64,000 nt of DNA, taken from NCBI GenBank assembly GCA_029861955.1, contig JAOTYK010000006.1:62001-126000 (forward strand), in the 5' to 3' direction. Position 1 is the stretch's first letter, and every line of letters starts with the position of its first letter. Source of the stretch: Acidobacteriota bacterium (GTDB lineage: Bacteria; Acidobacteriota; Polarisedimenticolia; Polarisedimenticolales; Polarisedimenticolaceae). Below are positions 7,131 through 16,788 of the stretch, piece by piece. The notes beneath the pieces were generated by a model that worked only from the letters and a program-made list of their open reading frames with translations, did not search any database and was not told the DNA's origin. A program made the position numbers and the translations under genes.

Positions 7131-8213
7131 ATGATCGACTCGATCTACGAGAATCTGAAGCGGCGCCTCTCCGATGTCATGCCTGACTTCGAGTTGCGAA
7201 TGAAGGCCGAGGTCGCGGCGGAGATCGAGGTTCTCAAGCGTGAACGCAATGCTGTCATCCTTGCTCATAACTACATGGAGCCGGCACTATTTCATTCCGT
7301 TCCGGATATTCGTGGGGATTCACTCGAACTCAGCCGACGTGCCGCCGCGGTCGAGCAGGATGTGATTGTCTTCTGCGGTGTTCGATTCATGGCCGAGACC
7401 GCGAAGATCCTCAGTCCAACAAAAACGGTGCTCTTGCCGTCTGCCGCCGGAGGCTGCTCGTTGGCCTCGAGCATCACGGCAGCAGACGTCCGTCGGATTC
7501 GAGAACAGTTTCCTGATATTCCCGTGGTTTGCTACGTGAATACGTATGCGGATGTCAAAGCGGAAGTGGATGTCTGTTGTACGTCGGGGAACGCGGCAGA
7601 GGTCGTCAAGAGTCTGGACTCGGATCAGGTCATCTTCCTCCCCGATGAGTTCCTCGCCCGAAATGTCGCGATCGAAACCGGCAAGACCATCTTGCTGCCG
7701 GCGAAAGACGGCAGCTTCGAAGTGGTCTCGGAGGATTCACGACCGGATCTCATCGGTTGGCATGGTCGGTGCGAGGTTCATGAGAAGTTTACCGTCGAGG
7801 ATATAGAGAACGTCCGCAAGCAGTTCCCGGATACGATGATCCTGGCGCACCCCGAGTGCAGCCCGGAGGTCGTTGCAGCCTCGGATTACTCGGGAAGCAC
7901 GACCGCGATGATCAAGGCTGTCGAGGAGTCCAGCGCCGGTCGCTACCTTCTCCTCACCGAATGTGCGATGGGCGATAATATTGCCGGCGCCAACCCCGAT
8001 AAAGAGATGCTACGCATGTGTAGTGTTCGCTGCCCACACATGAACGAGATCACACTCGAGGAGACCCGCGACGCTCTCTTGTACGATCGCTACAAGATCG
8101 AGGTTCCCGACGACATCCGCGTACGTGCCGAGGTGTCCATCAGAAAAATGCTTGCGGTGCCACCGAGTGTGGCGACGTCGGGACCTGAATGCCCCACCAA
8201 ACAGATGTCCTGA
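7131..8213 (+). CDS. nadA: Quinolinate synthase NadA
   Basis: Cytoplasmic [4Fe-4S] enzyme that condenses iminoaspartate with dihydroxyacetone phosphate to quinolinate, the second step of de novo NAD synthesis. 360 residues from ATG 7131, preceded by GGAG at short spacing. Upstream TTG starts are in frame but lack a better ribosome site. Family motifs are 'ILAHNYMEP', 'GVRFMAETAKILSP', 'CYVNTYADVKAEVDVCCTSGNA', 'LAHPECSPEV' and 'TECAMGDN'. The conserved cluster cysteines lie within these blocks. It overlaps nadB by 25 nt, giving a tightly coupled nadA-nadB unit. Both steps from aspartate to quinolinate are therefore present. nadC is not in the window. Confidence 0.96.
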   Translation: MIDSIYENLKRRLSDVMPDFELRMKAEVAAEIEVLKRERNAVILAHNYMEPALFHSVPDIRGDSLELSRRAAAVEQDVIVFCGVRFMAETAKILSPTKTVLLPSAAGGCSLASSITAADVRRIREQFPDIPVVCYVNTYADVKAEVDVCCTSGNAAEVVKSLDSDQVIFLPDEFLARNVAIETGKTILLPAKDGSFEVVSEDSRPDLIGWHGRCEVHEKFTVEDIENVRKQFPDTMILAHPECSPEVVAASDYSGSTTAMIKAVEESSAGRYLLLTECAMGDNIAGANPDKEMLRMCSVRCPHMNEITLEETRDALLYDRYKIEVPDDIRVRAEVSIRKMLAVPPSVATSGPECPTKQMS

Positions 8214-9802
8214 TCATCGGTTCGGGGCTTGCGGGTCTGACCGCGGCGCTCGAGTTGTCCCGAGACGGCGAGCGACAGATCACCGTTCTGACTCGTGCCG
8301 CCGAACCCGAGGACTGCAACTCCAGCCTGGCACAGGGCGGCATCGTCGGGATCGGCGATGGCGATTCTTCGCCTCTGCTGAGTGACGATATTCTCAAGGC
8401 CGGTGCAGGGCTCACTCTTGACCGCGCGGCAGATCTACTTGCGCGGCGCGGTCCCGAACTTCTGCAGTCCGTCCTGATCGATGAGGCCGGTGTCGGTTTC
8501 GATCGGGCGGACGACGGTAGTCTGCAATATGGACTCGAGGCTGCCCATTCACAGCGTCGCATCCTGCACGTCGGCGATGGGACCGGCCGCGCGATCATGC
8601 AGGCTCTATTGCGGTCACTGTCCGAGCGAGACAACGTCGAACTGAAGACCTCCCACACCGCCGTCGACTTGTTGACGTTCCCTCATCACTCTCGCGACCC
8701 ATTGGCCGTCTACGATCCACCGGATTGCCGCGGTGCCTACGTGTTCGATAGTCAAGCGCGACGGGTCGAGCCGATCGTAGCGGATGCCACCGTCCTTGCT
8801 ACCGGAGGGCTCGGGCAGATCTATCTCAATACCTCGAACCCACCGGGGGCCCGTGGTGACGGTCTGGCGATGGCCTATCGCGCCGGAGCACGCGTCGTGA
8901 ATTCCGAGTATGTTCAGTTTCATCCAACGACGCTGCACATGCCCGGGGTGATGAAGATCCTCATCAGCGAAGCTGTCCGGGGTGAAGGAGCACGGCTGCT
9001 AACTCCCGACGGCGAACGGTTCATGGTTCGCTACGCACCCGACAAGTTGGAGTTGGCGACCCGCGACGTCGTCGCACGGGCCATCTACGCCGAGATGCTG
9101 GCGAGCGATCATCCGTACGTTCTCCTCGATATCGCGGGGCAGCGAGACGCCGACTACATTCGTGGACGGTTCCCTTGGATTCATGCCGCCTGCCTGACCG
9201 TGAACATCGATATCGCCCGCCAGCCGATCCCTGTCGTCCCCGCGGCTCACTACGCGTGCGGCGGAGTCCTGACGGATCTCCATGGCCGCACCACGTTGGG
9301 CAATCTCTATGCGATAGGTGAGGTCGCGTGCACCGGTCTTCATGGTGCCAATCGACTGGCCAGTACATCGCTTCTCGAAGGGCTTGTGTGGGGGCAGCAA
9401 GCCGCGGAACACATTCGGCAGGCGCCGTCGCTGCCCAGAACCGCCACCGGCACGATTCCAGAATGGGACGAGAGCGATCTCACCTACGAGGCCGATCCAG
9501 CCCTCATCCAGGTCGATCTTCAGGCGATTCGCAACGTCATGTGGCACTACGTCGGCCTGGTTCGCAACGCCCATCGGCTCGATCGCGCCAACCGCGAGTT
9601 GCAGAGACTCCTCCTCCACATTGAGGAATTCTACGGCCGCGCGTATCTCACCGACGATCTGATCGGGTTGCGAAATTCGGTACTGGTGGCGTCGGTGATC
9701 GCCCGCGCGGCCGGCCGCAATCCAACCAGTCGAGGATGTCACTTTCGCGAGGACTCGCGTCCCGAGGGCGGAGCAACGACGCCGTCGAAGGGACGGTCCT
9801 AA
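8189..9802 (+). CDS. nadB: L-aspartate oxidase NadB
   Basis: FAD enzyme oxidising L-aspartate to iminoaspartate for NadA. 537 residues with the N-terminal dinucleotide fold 'DVLIIGSGLAGLTAALEL'. It has the substrate loop 'NSSLAQGGIVGIG', 'QFHPTTLHMPG', the active-site region 'SEAVRGEGARLL', and the FAD-binding 'HGANRLASTSLLEGLVWG'. Compared with fumarate reductases, the 'LHGANRLAS' and 'ACGG' contexts favour aspartate oxidase, as does the nadA neighbour. The ATG lies within the end of nadA (25-nt overlap). The C-terminal helical domain with 'GLVRNAHRL' is complete. It ends 11 nt before the convergent DUF2868 gene. Confidence 0.96.
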   Translation: MPHQTDVLIIGSGLAGLTAALELSRDGERQITVLTRAAEPEDCNSSLAQGGIVGIGDGDSSPLLSDDILKAGAGLTLDRAADLLARRGPELLQSVLIDEAGVGFDRADDGSLQYGLEAAHSQRRILHVGDGTGRAIMQALLRSLSERDNVELKTSHTAVDLLTFPHHSRDPLAVYDPPDCRGAYVFDSQARRVEPIVADATVLATGGLGQIYLNTSNPPGARGDGLAMAYRAGARVVNSEYVQFHPTTLHMPGVMKILISEAVRGEGARLLTPDGERFMVRYAPDKLELATRDVVARAIYAEMLASDHPYVLLDIAGQRDADYIRGRFPWIHAACLTVNIDIARQPIPVVPAAHYACGGVLTDLHGRTTLGNLYAIGEVACTGLHGANRLASTSLLEGLVWGQQAAEHIRQAPSLPRTATGTIPEWDESDLTYEADPALIQVDLQAIRNVMWHYVGLVRNAHRLDRANRELQRLLLHIEEFYGRAYLTDDLIGLRNSVLVASVIARAAGRNPTSRGCHFREDSRPEGGATTPSKGRS

Positions 9803-9813
9803 GATCCTGGTCG

Positions 9814-11373
9814 CTAGGGGTTGGATGCGGGGAGCCACGCGTTCTTGGCGACCCGCCCCAGCCAATCGTCTCCCGTCGGTCGCCCGACGTTCAATTCCTC
9901 TGTCTCGAGTCCCGTTCCGGCGATGACCGAGCGCCAGATCTCCATGCGGCGCTTCCTCTCCCGCGACGGCGTGCGCGTCTGGAGAGCATGGGCGGGATCC
10001 ACGAGAACCAACAGCCTCTCGCCCGTTTGTTCGAGGCGTTGTTTGAGATCAATGAGAAACCGACCGTGGATCTCGGGATGCGGGTCCTGAGACAGGTTGA
10101 ACAGTACGACCCGCGTACGACGACGCTCGTCGCCCGCAGATCGAAGTTCGTGGATCATCGTCTGGAAGCGTGTGGAGTCGACAGGCTCGGCGCACTGAAT
10201 GGCCGCGCGGGCTCCGAGTAGATCGTAGAGCACCGCATTGACGGACGGGATGGTCGGCGGTGGCGGGCGATAGCCGAACGGATGGATGACGGCTCTCGAG
10301 CTGTCACCACGCCACTCCACGAACGCTCGACGATAGTACCCGTCGTCGGTATCGACGCCGAGACCCGCCGCAAGCCGTCGCGATCGCAGTCGTTCACCGA
10401 TGGCAAGCAACGTTCGCGGGAGAATGACGAAAAGGGCGAGCGTCACGGAGAGCAGAAGAACCCAGCGCCCGACGTCTCCCGGCGCGGAGACGGCGGCCAG
10501 ATCCGGCACGGGCAAACGGGTGATCCACGACGCCGGAGCGAGGACCGTTTCGAGGAACACGTGGGCGTGCCCGACCTCCAACCACGAGCCGTGCCAACTG
10601 ATCCTCGCGCCCGAGTCACTTCCCCGAATCTGAAGATCGAGACAAATGCCGATAGCGAGAAACACCACCGACCAGTGAAGAAGCTCTCGTACTCGCGCCG
10701 AAAGCAGGTCGCCGGCCAGTCGATGCCAGAGTGCGGCGAACCGGATCACCGCCCGTGTGACGATCTCTCTTCGACGTGGATTACCGTCGTGACTCAATTT
10801 CCATCGTTGCAACCGTCGCCACAACGCCCACCGCAGAAAGGTCGCCGCGAGGTACGTGGCAATACCGCGACGCAGGAGTCGATGACGAATTCTCTCGCTG
10901 GCGGCGTGGACCTGGGTAACCCATCGTCGGAGAAGCTCCATCACAAAGATCATGAAATAGGCCAGCAGGTTCCAGAATAGGAGCAGGTAGATCGGCCAGG
11001 CCAACAGGTCGATCCCGTCCCGCGTTGCCACGCGCATGAGGAGAATGCCAAGCAGCAGCGATAGTCCGAGCAACGAGGGCGTGGTTCCGCTACCGAGTCG
11101 AACGAGATGCATGATCGAGACCAGGATCGGAACTCGCCGTCGTAGGGCTTCGTAGATGATGCGGGCCCGGCGGGAAATGGTCTCGCTGTTGCGAACCGAG
11201 TCAGCCATCTGGGTTTTCGGACCCGACCTGGAGAACCCGGTTACCATCAAAGCGCGTCGAGTCGCGCCGGATCGGAGATTCTCGGTGAGGAGTTGCCCCT
11301 TGCGATCCGATTCCTCGAATGCGCGTACCAGCAGAACCGATTGCGCCTGCTTCTCGCCGAGAGGGACTTTCAT
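9814..11373 (-). CDS. DUF2868-family membrane protein
   Basis: About 519 residues from ATG 11373; the frame is open further upstream but without support, and no strong ribosome site is seen. The N-terminal region 'SVLLVRAFEESDRKGQLLT' and a hydrophobic core with several transmembrane stretches (about residues 90-170, 225-260 and 300-340) resemble DUF2868 proteins. The cytosolic C-terminal part has an alternating fold ('RRTRVVLFNLSQDPHPEIHGRFL', 'GERLLVLVDPAHALQTR'). In proteobacteria DUF2868 genes are often paired with a DUF3482 GTPase. No GTPase is adjacent here, and the next gene downstream is convergent nadB. Function unknown. The family call is by overall pattern, not a catalytic motif. 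Confidence 0.6.
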   Translation of the reverse strand: MKVPLGEKQAQSVLLVRAFEESDRKGQLLTENLRSGATRRALMVTGFSRSGPKTQMADSVRNSETISRRARIIYEALRRRVPILVSIMHLVRLGSGTTPSLLGLSLLLGILLMRVATRDGIDLLAWPIYLLLFWNLLAYFMIFVMELLRRWVTQVHAASERIRHRLLRRGIATYLAATFLRWALWRRLQRWKLSHDGNPRRREIVTRAVIRFAALWHRLAGDLLSARVRELLHWSVVFLAIGICLDLQIRGSDSGARISWHGSWLEVGHAHVFLETVLAPASWITRLPVPDLAAVSAPGDVGRWVLLLSVTLALFVILPRTLLAIGERLRSRRLAAGLGVDTDDGYYRRAFVEWRGDSSRAVIHPFGYRPPPPTIPSVNAVLYDLLGARAAIQCAEPVDSTRFQTMIHELRSAGDERRRTRVVLFNLSQDPHPEIHGRFLIDLKQRLEQTGERLLVLVDPAHALQTRTPSRERKRRMEIWRSVIAGTGLETEELNVGRPTGDDWLGRVAKNAWLPASNP

Positions 11374-11491
11374 GGTCCGGTCCGATTCCGCCTGGTGTGC
11401 AACGTCCGCTGACCCACAATAGCACCGAGACCACGGGGAAATCAGCGTGTCGTGATAGATTGGCGCGCACTTGGGTGAGGGTAAACGTTCG

Positions 11492-12235
11492 ATGATCGTC
11501 GAAAAGAGCATGAGCGACGGCTGGTTATCGAACACCTATCTCCTGGCGGATCGTCCCGGTGGGAAGGCGGTGCTCATCGACACCGGCGGTCCGATGGGGC
11601 CGATCGTGCACAAGCTCGAGAGCCTCCGACTGGAACTGACCTACGTCCTTTGCACCCACCACCACATCGATCACGTCCAATTCAATGATGCCTATCGCGA
11701 TCGATTTGGTTGTCCCGTCTGCGGCCATCGTAACGAGCGAGAGCTATTCGGTCGCCTGGACCAACAACTCGAGGACGGCGATGAGCTCGTCGTGGGGGAT
11801 CTACATATCCGCGCGCTTCTCACTCCCGGCCATACGGTGGGGCAACTAGCGTATCTCGTCAACGAGCAGCGCGTGTTCACCGGCGATACCCTGTTTCGAC
11901 GAACCGTCGGCGGAACGGTCGGACCCGGTCACGCCTCGTTTGAGGATCTTCAGTACTCGATCATGGACATCCTGATGCGACTGCCTCACGGAACAGAGGT
12001 GTATCCCGGACACACCGATTCCTCGACCATCGGTGAGGAGTGGGAGCAGAACCCATTCATCCGCACCTGGCGCGGTCTCGATACGGCGTCGGAGCGTCCA
12101 TGCACCGTCGGCGGGCAGCCGGCGTCGTTGCTTCTGGAGGCGCCGGACTACGACGGCGGGACGAAGTGCTGGGTCCGTTTCGACGAGGGGCAGCGTCTGG
12201 CCGTTGTGGGTGGCTCCCGGGTTCAACAGCGATGA
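11492..12235 (+). CDS. Metallo-beta-lactamase-fold hydrolase (glyoxalase II-like)
   Basis: 247 residues. The metal motif 'THHHIDHV' (HxHxDH) near residue 59 is followed by a His at 'LLTPGHTVGQ', an Asp at 'VFTGDTLF' and a His in 'VYPGHTD', the full two-metal ligand set. The order and length resemble glyoxalase II or persulfide-dioxygenase-like hydrolases of thioesters. A CPVCGH segment near residue 75 is an unusual insertion with two Cys. ATG 11492 is chosen over TTG 11471, with GAGGG upstream. The TGA overlaps the ATG of the kinase gene (ATGA), indicating translational coupling. Substrate cannot be assigned. Confidence 0.87.
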   Translation: MIVEKSMSDGWLSNTYLLADRPGGKAVLIDTGGPMGPIVHKLESLRLELTYVLCTHHHIDHVQFNDAYRDRFGCPVCGHRNERELFGRLDQQLEDGDELVVGDLHIRALLTPGHTVGQLAYLVNEQRVFTGDTLFRRTVGGTVGPGHASFEDLQYSIMDILMRLPHGTEVYPGHTDSSTIGEEWEQNPFIRTWRGLDTASERPCTVGGQPASLLLEAPDYDGGTKCWVRFDEGQRLAVVGGSRVQQR

Positions 12236-14967
12236 GCCAGTTCATGCGATCGTGCCCGAGTTGTCGATCGGCTGTCACCGGCAATTCGACATCGTGTGGA
12301 AACTGCGGAGCCGACGTCCCCACTTCGGCCGATATCACCCAGACCAGCATCTCCTCGACCACGTCCTCGGTGAGTGGAATTCAGACGACCGCCGGGGACC
12401 GGTTCGCACCGGGTGTTCTGCTGGCAGACCGCTACCGCATCATCGGCCCGCTGGGCAAGGGAGGGATGGGGGAGGTCTATCGGGCCGACGACGTGAAGCT
12501 GGGCCAATCGGTCGCGCTGAAATTCTTGCCGATCGAGTTGGCGCAAAATCCGGATCGACTCCGGCGGTTTCTTCACGAAGTCCGCATCGCCCGTCAGGTC
12601 TCCCACGCCAACGTCTGTCGTGTCTACGACATCAGTGAGATCGACGGCCAACACTTCATCTCGATGGAATTCGTGGACGGCGAAGATCTGTCGACGCTGC
12701 TCCGTCGCATCGGCAGGATCTCAAGCGACAAGGCAACCCAGATCGCGCGTCAGATCTGCGCGGGGCTTCACGCCGCCCACACGCAGGGAATCATTCATCG
12801 AGATCTCAAGCCGGCCAACATCATGCTGGATGGGCGCGGTCAGGTCCGGATTACGGATTTCGGGCTGGCTGGCCTCGCGGAGGAGTTCTCCGGCAATGAA
12901 GTCCGTGTCGGGACACCGGCGTACATGTCTCCCGAGCAGCTCTCCGGCAAGGAAGTCACGGTCCAGAGTGACGTCTATGCACTTGGCCTCGTGCTTTACG
13001 AACTGTTCACCGGGGACAAGGCATTCGACGCATCCTCGGTCGCCGAGATCAGCCGGCTGCAACAAGAGTCCATGCCATCGACGCCCACCACGCTTGTGCC
13101 GGATATCGACCCGCTTGTCGAGCAGGCGATCCTGCGTTGTCTTGAAAAGGACTCGTCACGGAGACCGGCGTCCGCCCTGAACGTCGCGGCGTCACTGCCG
13201 GGTGGAGATCCGCTGGCTGCAGCCCTGGCGGCAGGGGAGACCCCGTCTCCAGAAATGGTGGCGGATGCGGGGCGTAGCGAGGGACTGCATCCCGGTATCG
13301 TCCTGGGGCTTGTCGCAACCTCGCTCGTTGCGTTGGCGATGCTGATCTGGATGTCGGACCAGCTCCGGTTACCGAACTTCTTCCCCGAGGCCAAACCACC
13401 CGCTGCGTTGATGGCCGATGCGCGAAACATCATCACGGAGATGGGTTATAGCGACGCTGCGCTGGATCGGATCGGCGGCTACGCCTACGACAACGACTAT
13501 CAAAACGACCGAACCGACACATTGAGTGGCAGCGACGCGTGGCGTGACCTTCACATGGTTCGACCATCGCCGCTGATCTTTATCTATCGACAGAGCCCGA
13601 ATCGGCTGGTCGCGTCCAGAGCAGCCGGCGCTCCGTCGTCAACCAATCCACCTCTCGTGCTGGCCGGCATGATCAGCGTCACTACCGACAGCAGCGGACG
13701 ACTCCTCAGTTTCGTCGCGGTTCCCGACGAGCGAACTCCCGACGAGAGCGAGGGCGGGAAGGAGGAGCCTGTCGACATTGCCGAACCCGACTGGATTCAG
13801 CCGATAAGTCTCGCGGGTCTTGACCTCGAAACGCTGCAGGAGGTCGCCCCGGTCTGGAGCCCGGTGGTTCATGCCGACGTGCGCAAAGCGTGGACGGCAC
13901 ACTATCCCGACAACGATGAGATCGTCCATGTGGATGTCGGGGCCACGGCGGGACGGGTCAACTGGATGCGTGTGACGGCCGATTGGACCGAAAGAACGCG
14001 AACCGCCCAGACCACCGGAGGGGCCAATCAGACGGTCGGTATCGTGATTCTGTCGATTGTCGCGGTACTGGTGCTGATCGCAGGACTTGTCGCTCGCCGA
14101 CACATTCGCCTTGGACGCAGTGACACACGTGGAGCTTTGCGGTTGGCACTGTTCATGGTCGGCGTGAATTTGGCGACCTGGCTCCTGGTGGCCCACCACG
14201 TGGCCACCGTGGGGGCTGAGCTGTTCCTCCTGATCGACGCTATCAAGACGTCGTTGTTTCTCGGAGCGATGGTCTGGACGTTCTACGTGGCCGTCGAGCC
14301 CTACATGCGGAAGCTGTGGCCGGACACCCTGATTTCGTGGACCAGGCTCCTGACCGGACGCTGGAAAGATCCCTGGGTCGGAAGAGATCTCCTCGTGGGC
14401 GTCGCGGGCGGCGCGATCATGTCCGTTCTTGGGAGCCTGACCACTCTCCTGCCGTCGTGGCTCGGGAAGACGGCGATCGCTCCTAGCGCCGTAAGCGTCG
14501 CCGCGCTTGACGGCTACCGACAGGCCATGGGGATCACGATCGGTCAGGTGCGCCAGGCTATGATCCTCCCGGTGGCCGTTCTGTTCCTGTTGGTCATCTT
14601 TCGCATCGTCTTTCGCGGGCGAAAGATCTCTGTCGCCGCCACCTTCGTAATGATGACGGTGATTCAGGCCGCGGGGGCCCTGACCACGATCTCCGATCCG
14701 CTCGTGATCACGTTGACGATCGTCGTTTCGGCGCTCGTCTGGTTGATGTTGGTGACGATCATCGTCCGTCGCGGACTGCTGGCCGCTGCGGTGACGATCA
14801 TCAGCGCCAATATCCTGTCGACGATTCCGCTGACGGCCAACCTAGGGGCGTGGTACGCGTCCACCGCATACTTGACGTTGTTGTTGCCGGCTGCACTGAC
14901 CGTTTTCGCCGCGTGGGCCGCTCTGGGCGGTCGCAAGTTTCAGTTCGACAAGTTATTGCAGGACTGA
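12232..14967 (+). CDS. Membrane Ser/Thr protein kinase with zinc ribbon and polytopic C-terminal domain
   Basis: 911 residues. An N-terminal zinc ribbon (Cys8, 11, 22, 25) precedes a PknB-type kinase domain (about 65-330) with glycine loop 'LGKGGMGEVY', Lys97, catalytic HRDLKPAN (189-196) and DFG Asp209, so it should be active. A transmembrane helix follows (about 345-367), then an extracytoplasmic domain of about 220 residues with no family recognised. A second helix (about 600-622) leads into a block of six or seven further hydrophobic helices filling the last 300 residues. There are no PASTA repeats. The topology suggests a receptor kinase whose sensor domain faces the periplasm. It is coupled by ATGA to the metallo-hydrolase. 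The C-terminal membrane domain is not a recognised family. Confidence 0.9.
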   Translation: MSQFMRSCPSCRSAVTGNSTSCGNCGADVPTSADITQTSISSTTSSVSGIQTTAGDRFAPGVLLADRYRIIGPLGKGGMGEVYRADDVKLGQSVALKFLPIELAQNPDRLRRFLHEVRIARQVSHANVCRVYDISEIDGQHFISMEFVDGEDLSTLLRRIGRISSDKATQIARQICAGLHAAHTQGIIHRDLKPANIMLDGRGQVRITDFGLAGLAEEFSGNEVRVGTPAYMSPEQLSGKEVTVQSDVYALGLVLYELFTGDKAFDASSVAEISRLQQESMPSTPTTLVPDIDPLVEQAILRCLEKDSSRRPASALNVAASLPGGDPLAAALAAGETPSPEMVADAGRSEGLHPGIVLGLVATSLVALAMLIWMSDQLRLPNFFPEAKPPAALMADARNIITEMGYSDAALDRIGGYAYDNDYQNDRTDTLSGSDAWRDLHMVRPSPLIFIYRQSPNRLVASRAAGAPSSTNPPLVLAGMISVTTDSSGRLLSFVAVPDERTPDESEGGKEEPVDIAEPDWIQPISLAGLDLETLQEVAPVWSPVVHADVRKAWTAHYPDNDEIVHVDVGATAGRVNWMRVTADWTERTRTAQTTGGANQTVGIVILSIVAVLVLIAGLVARRHIRLGRSDTRGALRLALFMVGVNLATWLLVAHHVATVGAELFLLIDAIKTSLFLGAMVWTFYVAVEPYMRKLWPDTLISWTRLLTGRWKDPWVGRDLLVGVAGGAIMSVLGSLTTLLPSWLGKTAIAPSAVSVAALDGYRQAMGITIGQVRQAMILPVAVLFLLVIFRIVFRGRKISVAATFVMMTVIQAAGALTTISDPLVITLTIVVSALVWLMLVTIIVRRGLLAAAVTIISANILSTIPLTANLGAWYASTAYLTLLLPAALTVFAAWAALGGRKFQFDKLLQD

Positions 14968-15038
14968 CCGGGTCGTCGGGCGCGGTACACGACGCTGGTG
15001 TAAGGTGTCGCCCCGAACCCCAGGAGCGGAGAGGACGG

Positions 15039-15779
15039 ATGTTTCGTAAGCACGAGTTGATTGAGAGCGCCGCGATGGGTCGCCGCGTTCACCTCTGGCG
15101 CTTCGGGCACTTCGGCATGCCGGTGCTCGTCTTCCCGTCGGCAGCCGGCATGGCCCATGAGTGGGATGCCAATGGGATGGTGGACGCCCTCTCCGATCTG
15201 ATCGACGGCGGCAAGATCAAGCTGTTCTGCACAGAATCCAACGTCGCCGAGGCGTGGACCCGCAAGGAAGGTTCGCCGCAGGAGAGGATGGCCCGCCATC
15301 GTGCATACGAGAGTTACATCAACGAAGAGCTGGCAGAGTTGATTCGTGAAGATTGTAAGAGTGAACAGATCCCCATCGCCGTTACCGGCACAAGCCTCGG
15401 AGCTCTCTACTCTGCCAACTTCGCACTGAAGAACCCGCAGACCTTCCAGTACGCACTTTGTATGAGTGGTCGCTACGATGCCACGTGGCTTACCGACGGG
15501 TATTCCGACGGCGACATCTATTTTTCGAATCCGCTCGCGTACGTTCCCGGACTCGAAGGCGAGCCACTCGAAGCCATACGTCGTCATACCCATCTAAGTC
15601 TGGTCTGCGGGCAGGGCCGATGGGAGGACGGCAATATCGAGGAGACCCAGCAACTCGCCAGCCTTCTCGAGGCGAAGGACATTCCACACGAATGCGATCT
15701 CTGGGGCCGCGATTCCCATCATCAATGGGAATGGTGGCAGCGCCAGGCCCTTCATCACCTGAGCCGCCGATTCGCCTGA
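15039..15779 (+). CDS. Esterase-like alpha/beta hydrolase
   Basis: 246 residues from ATG 15039, preceded by GGAGCGGAGAGG; the longer open frame overlaps the kinase end and is rejected. The nucleophile elbow 'VTGTSLGALYSAN' puts Ser119 at the catalytic position. The fold block 'FGHFGMPVLVFPSAAGMAHEWDANG' and a late His in 'GRDSHHQWEWW' match the putative-esterase family (esterase D / enterochelin-esterase-like). A catalytic Asp is likely near 'ECDLWGRD'. No signal peptide is seen, so it is cytoplasmic. Substrate unknown. It converges with the PspC gene 6 nt away. Confidence 0.85.
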   Translation: MFRKHELIESAAMGRRVHLWRFGHFGMPVLVFPSAAGMAHEWDANGMVDALSDLIDGGKIKLFCTESNVAEAWTRKEGSPQERMARHRAYESYINEELAELIREDCKSEQIPIAVTGTSLGALYSANFALKNPQTFQYALCMSGRYDATWLTDGYSDGDIYFSNPLAYVPGLEGEPLEAIRRHTHLSLVCGQGRWEDGNIEETQQLASLLEAKDIPHECDLWGRDSHHQWEWWQRQALHHLSRRFA

Positions 15780-15785
15780 TCGGCT

Positions 15786-16037
15786 CTACGGTTGCGGATC
15801 GACGAAGGACGGCGCGGCGGTCGTCGAGCGAGGCAGACGAATCGGCTCGGCCGGCATGATGAGCCAGGCAACCCCGTAGGCCAGAAGACCGGGGACCACC
15901 GCTGTCGTCAGGGTCACGACGGCCCACGCCAGACGGAACAGAACCGGATCACGGTCAAAATACTCTCCGAGACCGGCGCAGATGCCCAATATCTGGCCCC
16001 GCCGGCTGCGGTATAGACGCCTAGGTTCTTGTGTCAT
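15786..16037 (-). CDS. PspC-domain membrane protein
   Basis: 83 residues. The PspC signature 'LYRSRRGQILGICAGLGEYFDRDPVLFRLAWAV' is complete and is followed by one or two hydrophobic helices ending in 'WLIMPAEP'. PspC domains sense inner-membrane stress in the phage-shock response, but stand-alone short versions are common and of unknown partner. No pspA homologue is nearby. ATG 16037 is chosen (GGAGAG about 8 nt upstream) over an in-frame ATG nine codons earlier. The short Pro/Ser-rich tail is probably disordered. Confidence 0.9.
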   Translation of the reverse strand: MTQEPRRLYRSRRGQILGICAGLGEYFDRDPVLFRLAWAVVTLTTAVVPGLLAYGVAWLIMPAEPIRLPRSTTAAPSFVDPQP

Positions 16038-16212
16038 TTCTTGACTCTCCGCTCCACGTGTCACTAGACGATACGGGAGAATTCCGTGACGGGTTCCGAA
16101 ATTCTCCAGGCGCGGTCACGATTCCGTTATTCAGCCCACGAAATCGGGTATGGAACGTCCGTCCGCAGGGGCCGATATTGGAATTGATACAAGAGGGTGG
16201 AGGGACCGTCGG

Positions 16213-16695
16213 ATGCTGATGCGCGCTGCAGAAGAGAGTTTTGAGCACGGGGTGACTGCGCTTGGGGAGAACCGAATGCGCGAGGCGCTCGCCTTTTTTG
16301 AGGCCGCCGTCTCGCTGGAGAAACGGTTCAACGTCAAGGACCCTCAGGCTCGCTACCTCAGCTATTACGGCCTGTGTCTGAGCAAGACTCGGAGCAAGAG
16401 ACATGAAGCCGTTCGCTGTTGCAAACGGGCCACACGGATCGAGCGTTACAACCCGGATCTGTATCTCAATCTGAGCCACACGCTCCTGGCCGCAGGCTTC
16501 CGCGGAAAGGCTCACGAGGCCGTCATCAGCGGCCTGCGCCAGGAACCCAAGCACACCGAGCTTCGACGCCAGTTGGCACGCCTAGGACATCGTCAGCGAT
16601 TGACCGTGCCCTTCCTGTCGCGGTCGAATCCGATTAACGTCTTCTTCGGCAGGCAGCATCGCGCCGCCGCTCGGAAGCGTAAGAAGCGGACCTGA
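16213..16695 (+). CDS. TPR-repeat protein
   Basis: About 160 residues from ATG 16213, which has GGAGGG about 9 nt upstream; an in-frame ATG at 16150 lacks one. It contains two or three tetratricopeptide repeats ('AEESFEHGVTALGENRMREALAFFEAAVSLE', then units around 'YLSYYGLCLSK' and 'DLYLNLSHTLLAAGFRGKA'). A Lys/Arg-rich tail (AARKRKKRT) could bind nucleic acid or the membrane surface. There is no signal peptide. It is likely a cytoplasmic protein-protein adaptor. It sits between the divergent PspC gene and the tricorn-like protease, and no partner can be deduced. Confidence 0.8.
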   Translation: MLMRAAEESFEHGVTALGENRMREALAFFEAAVSLEKRFNVKDPQARYLSYYGLCLSKTRSKRHEAVRCCKRATRIERYNPDLYLNLSHTLLAAGFRGKAHEAVISGLRQEPKHTELRRQLARLGHRQRLTVPFLSRSNPINVFFGRQHRAAARKRKKRT

Positions 16696-16788
16696 TCGAG
16701 AGGCGGCCCACCGTCTCACTCTAGTATCATCCCCGCGGGTGACTCCGCCAGCCGTGCGGTACGTACCCAGACCATAAGGGGATGAACG

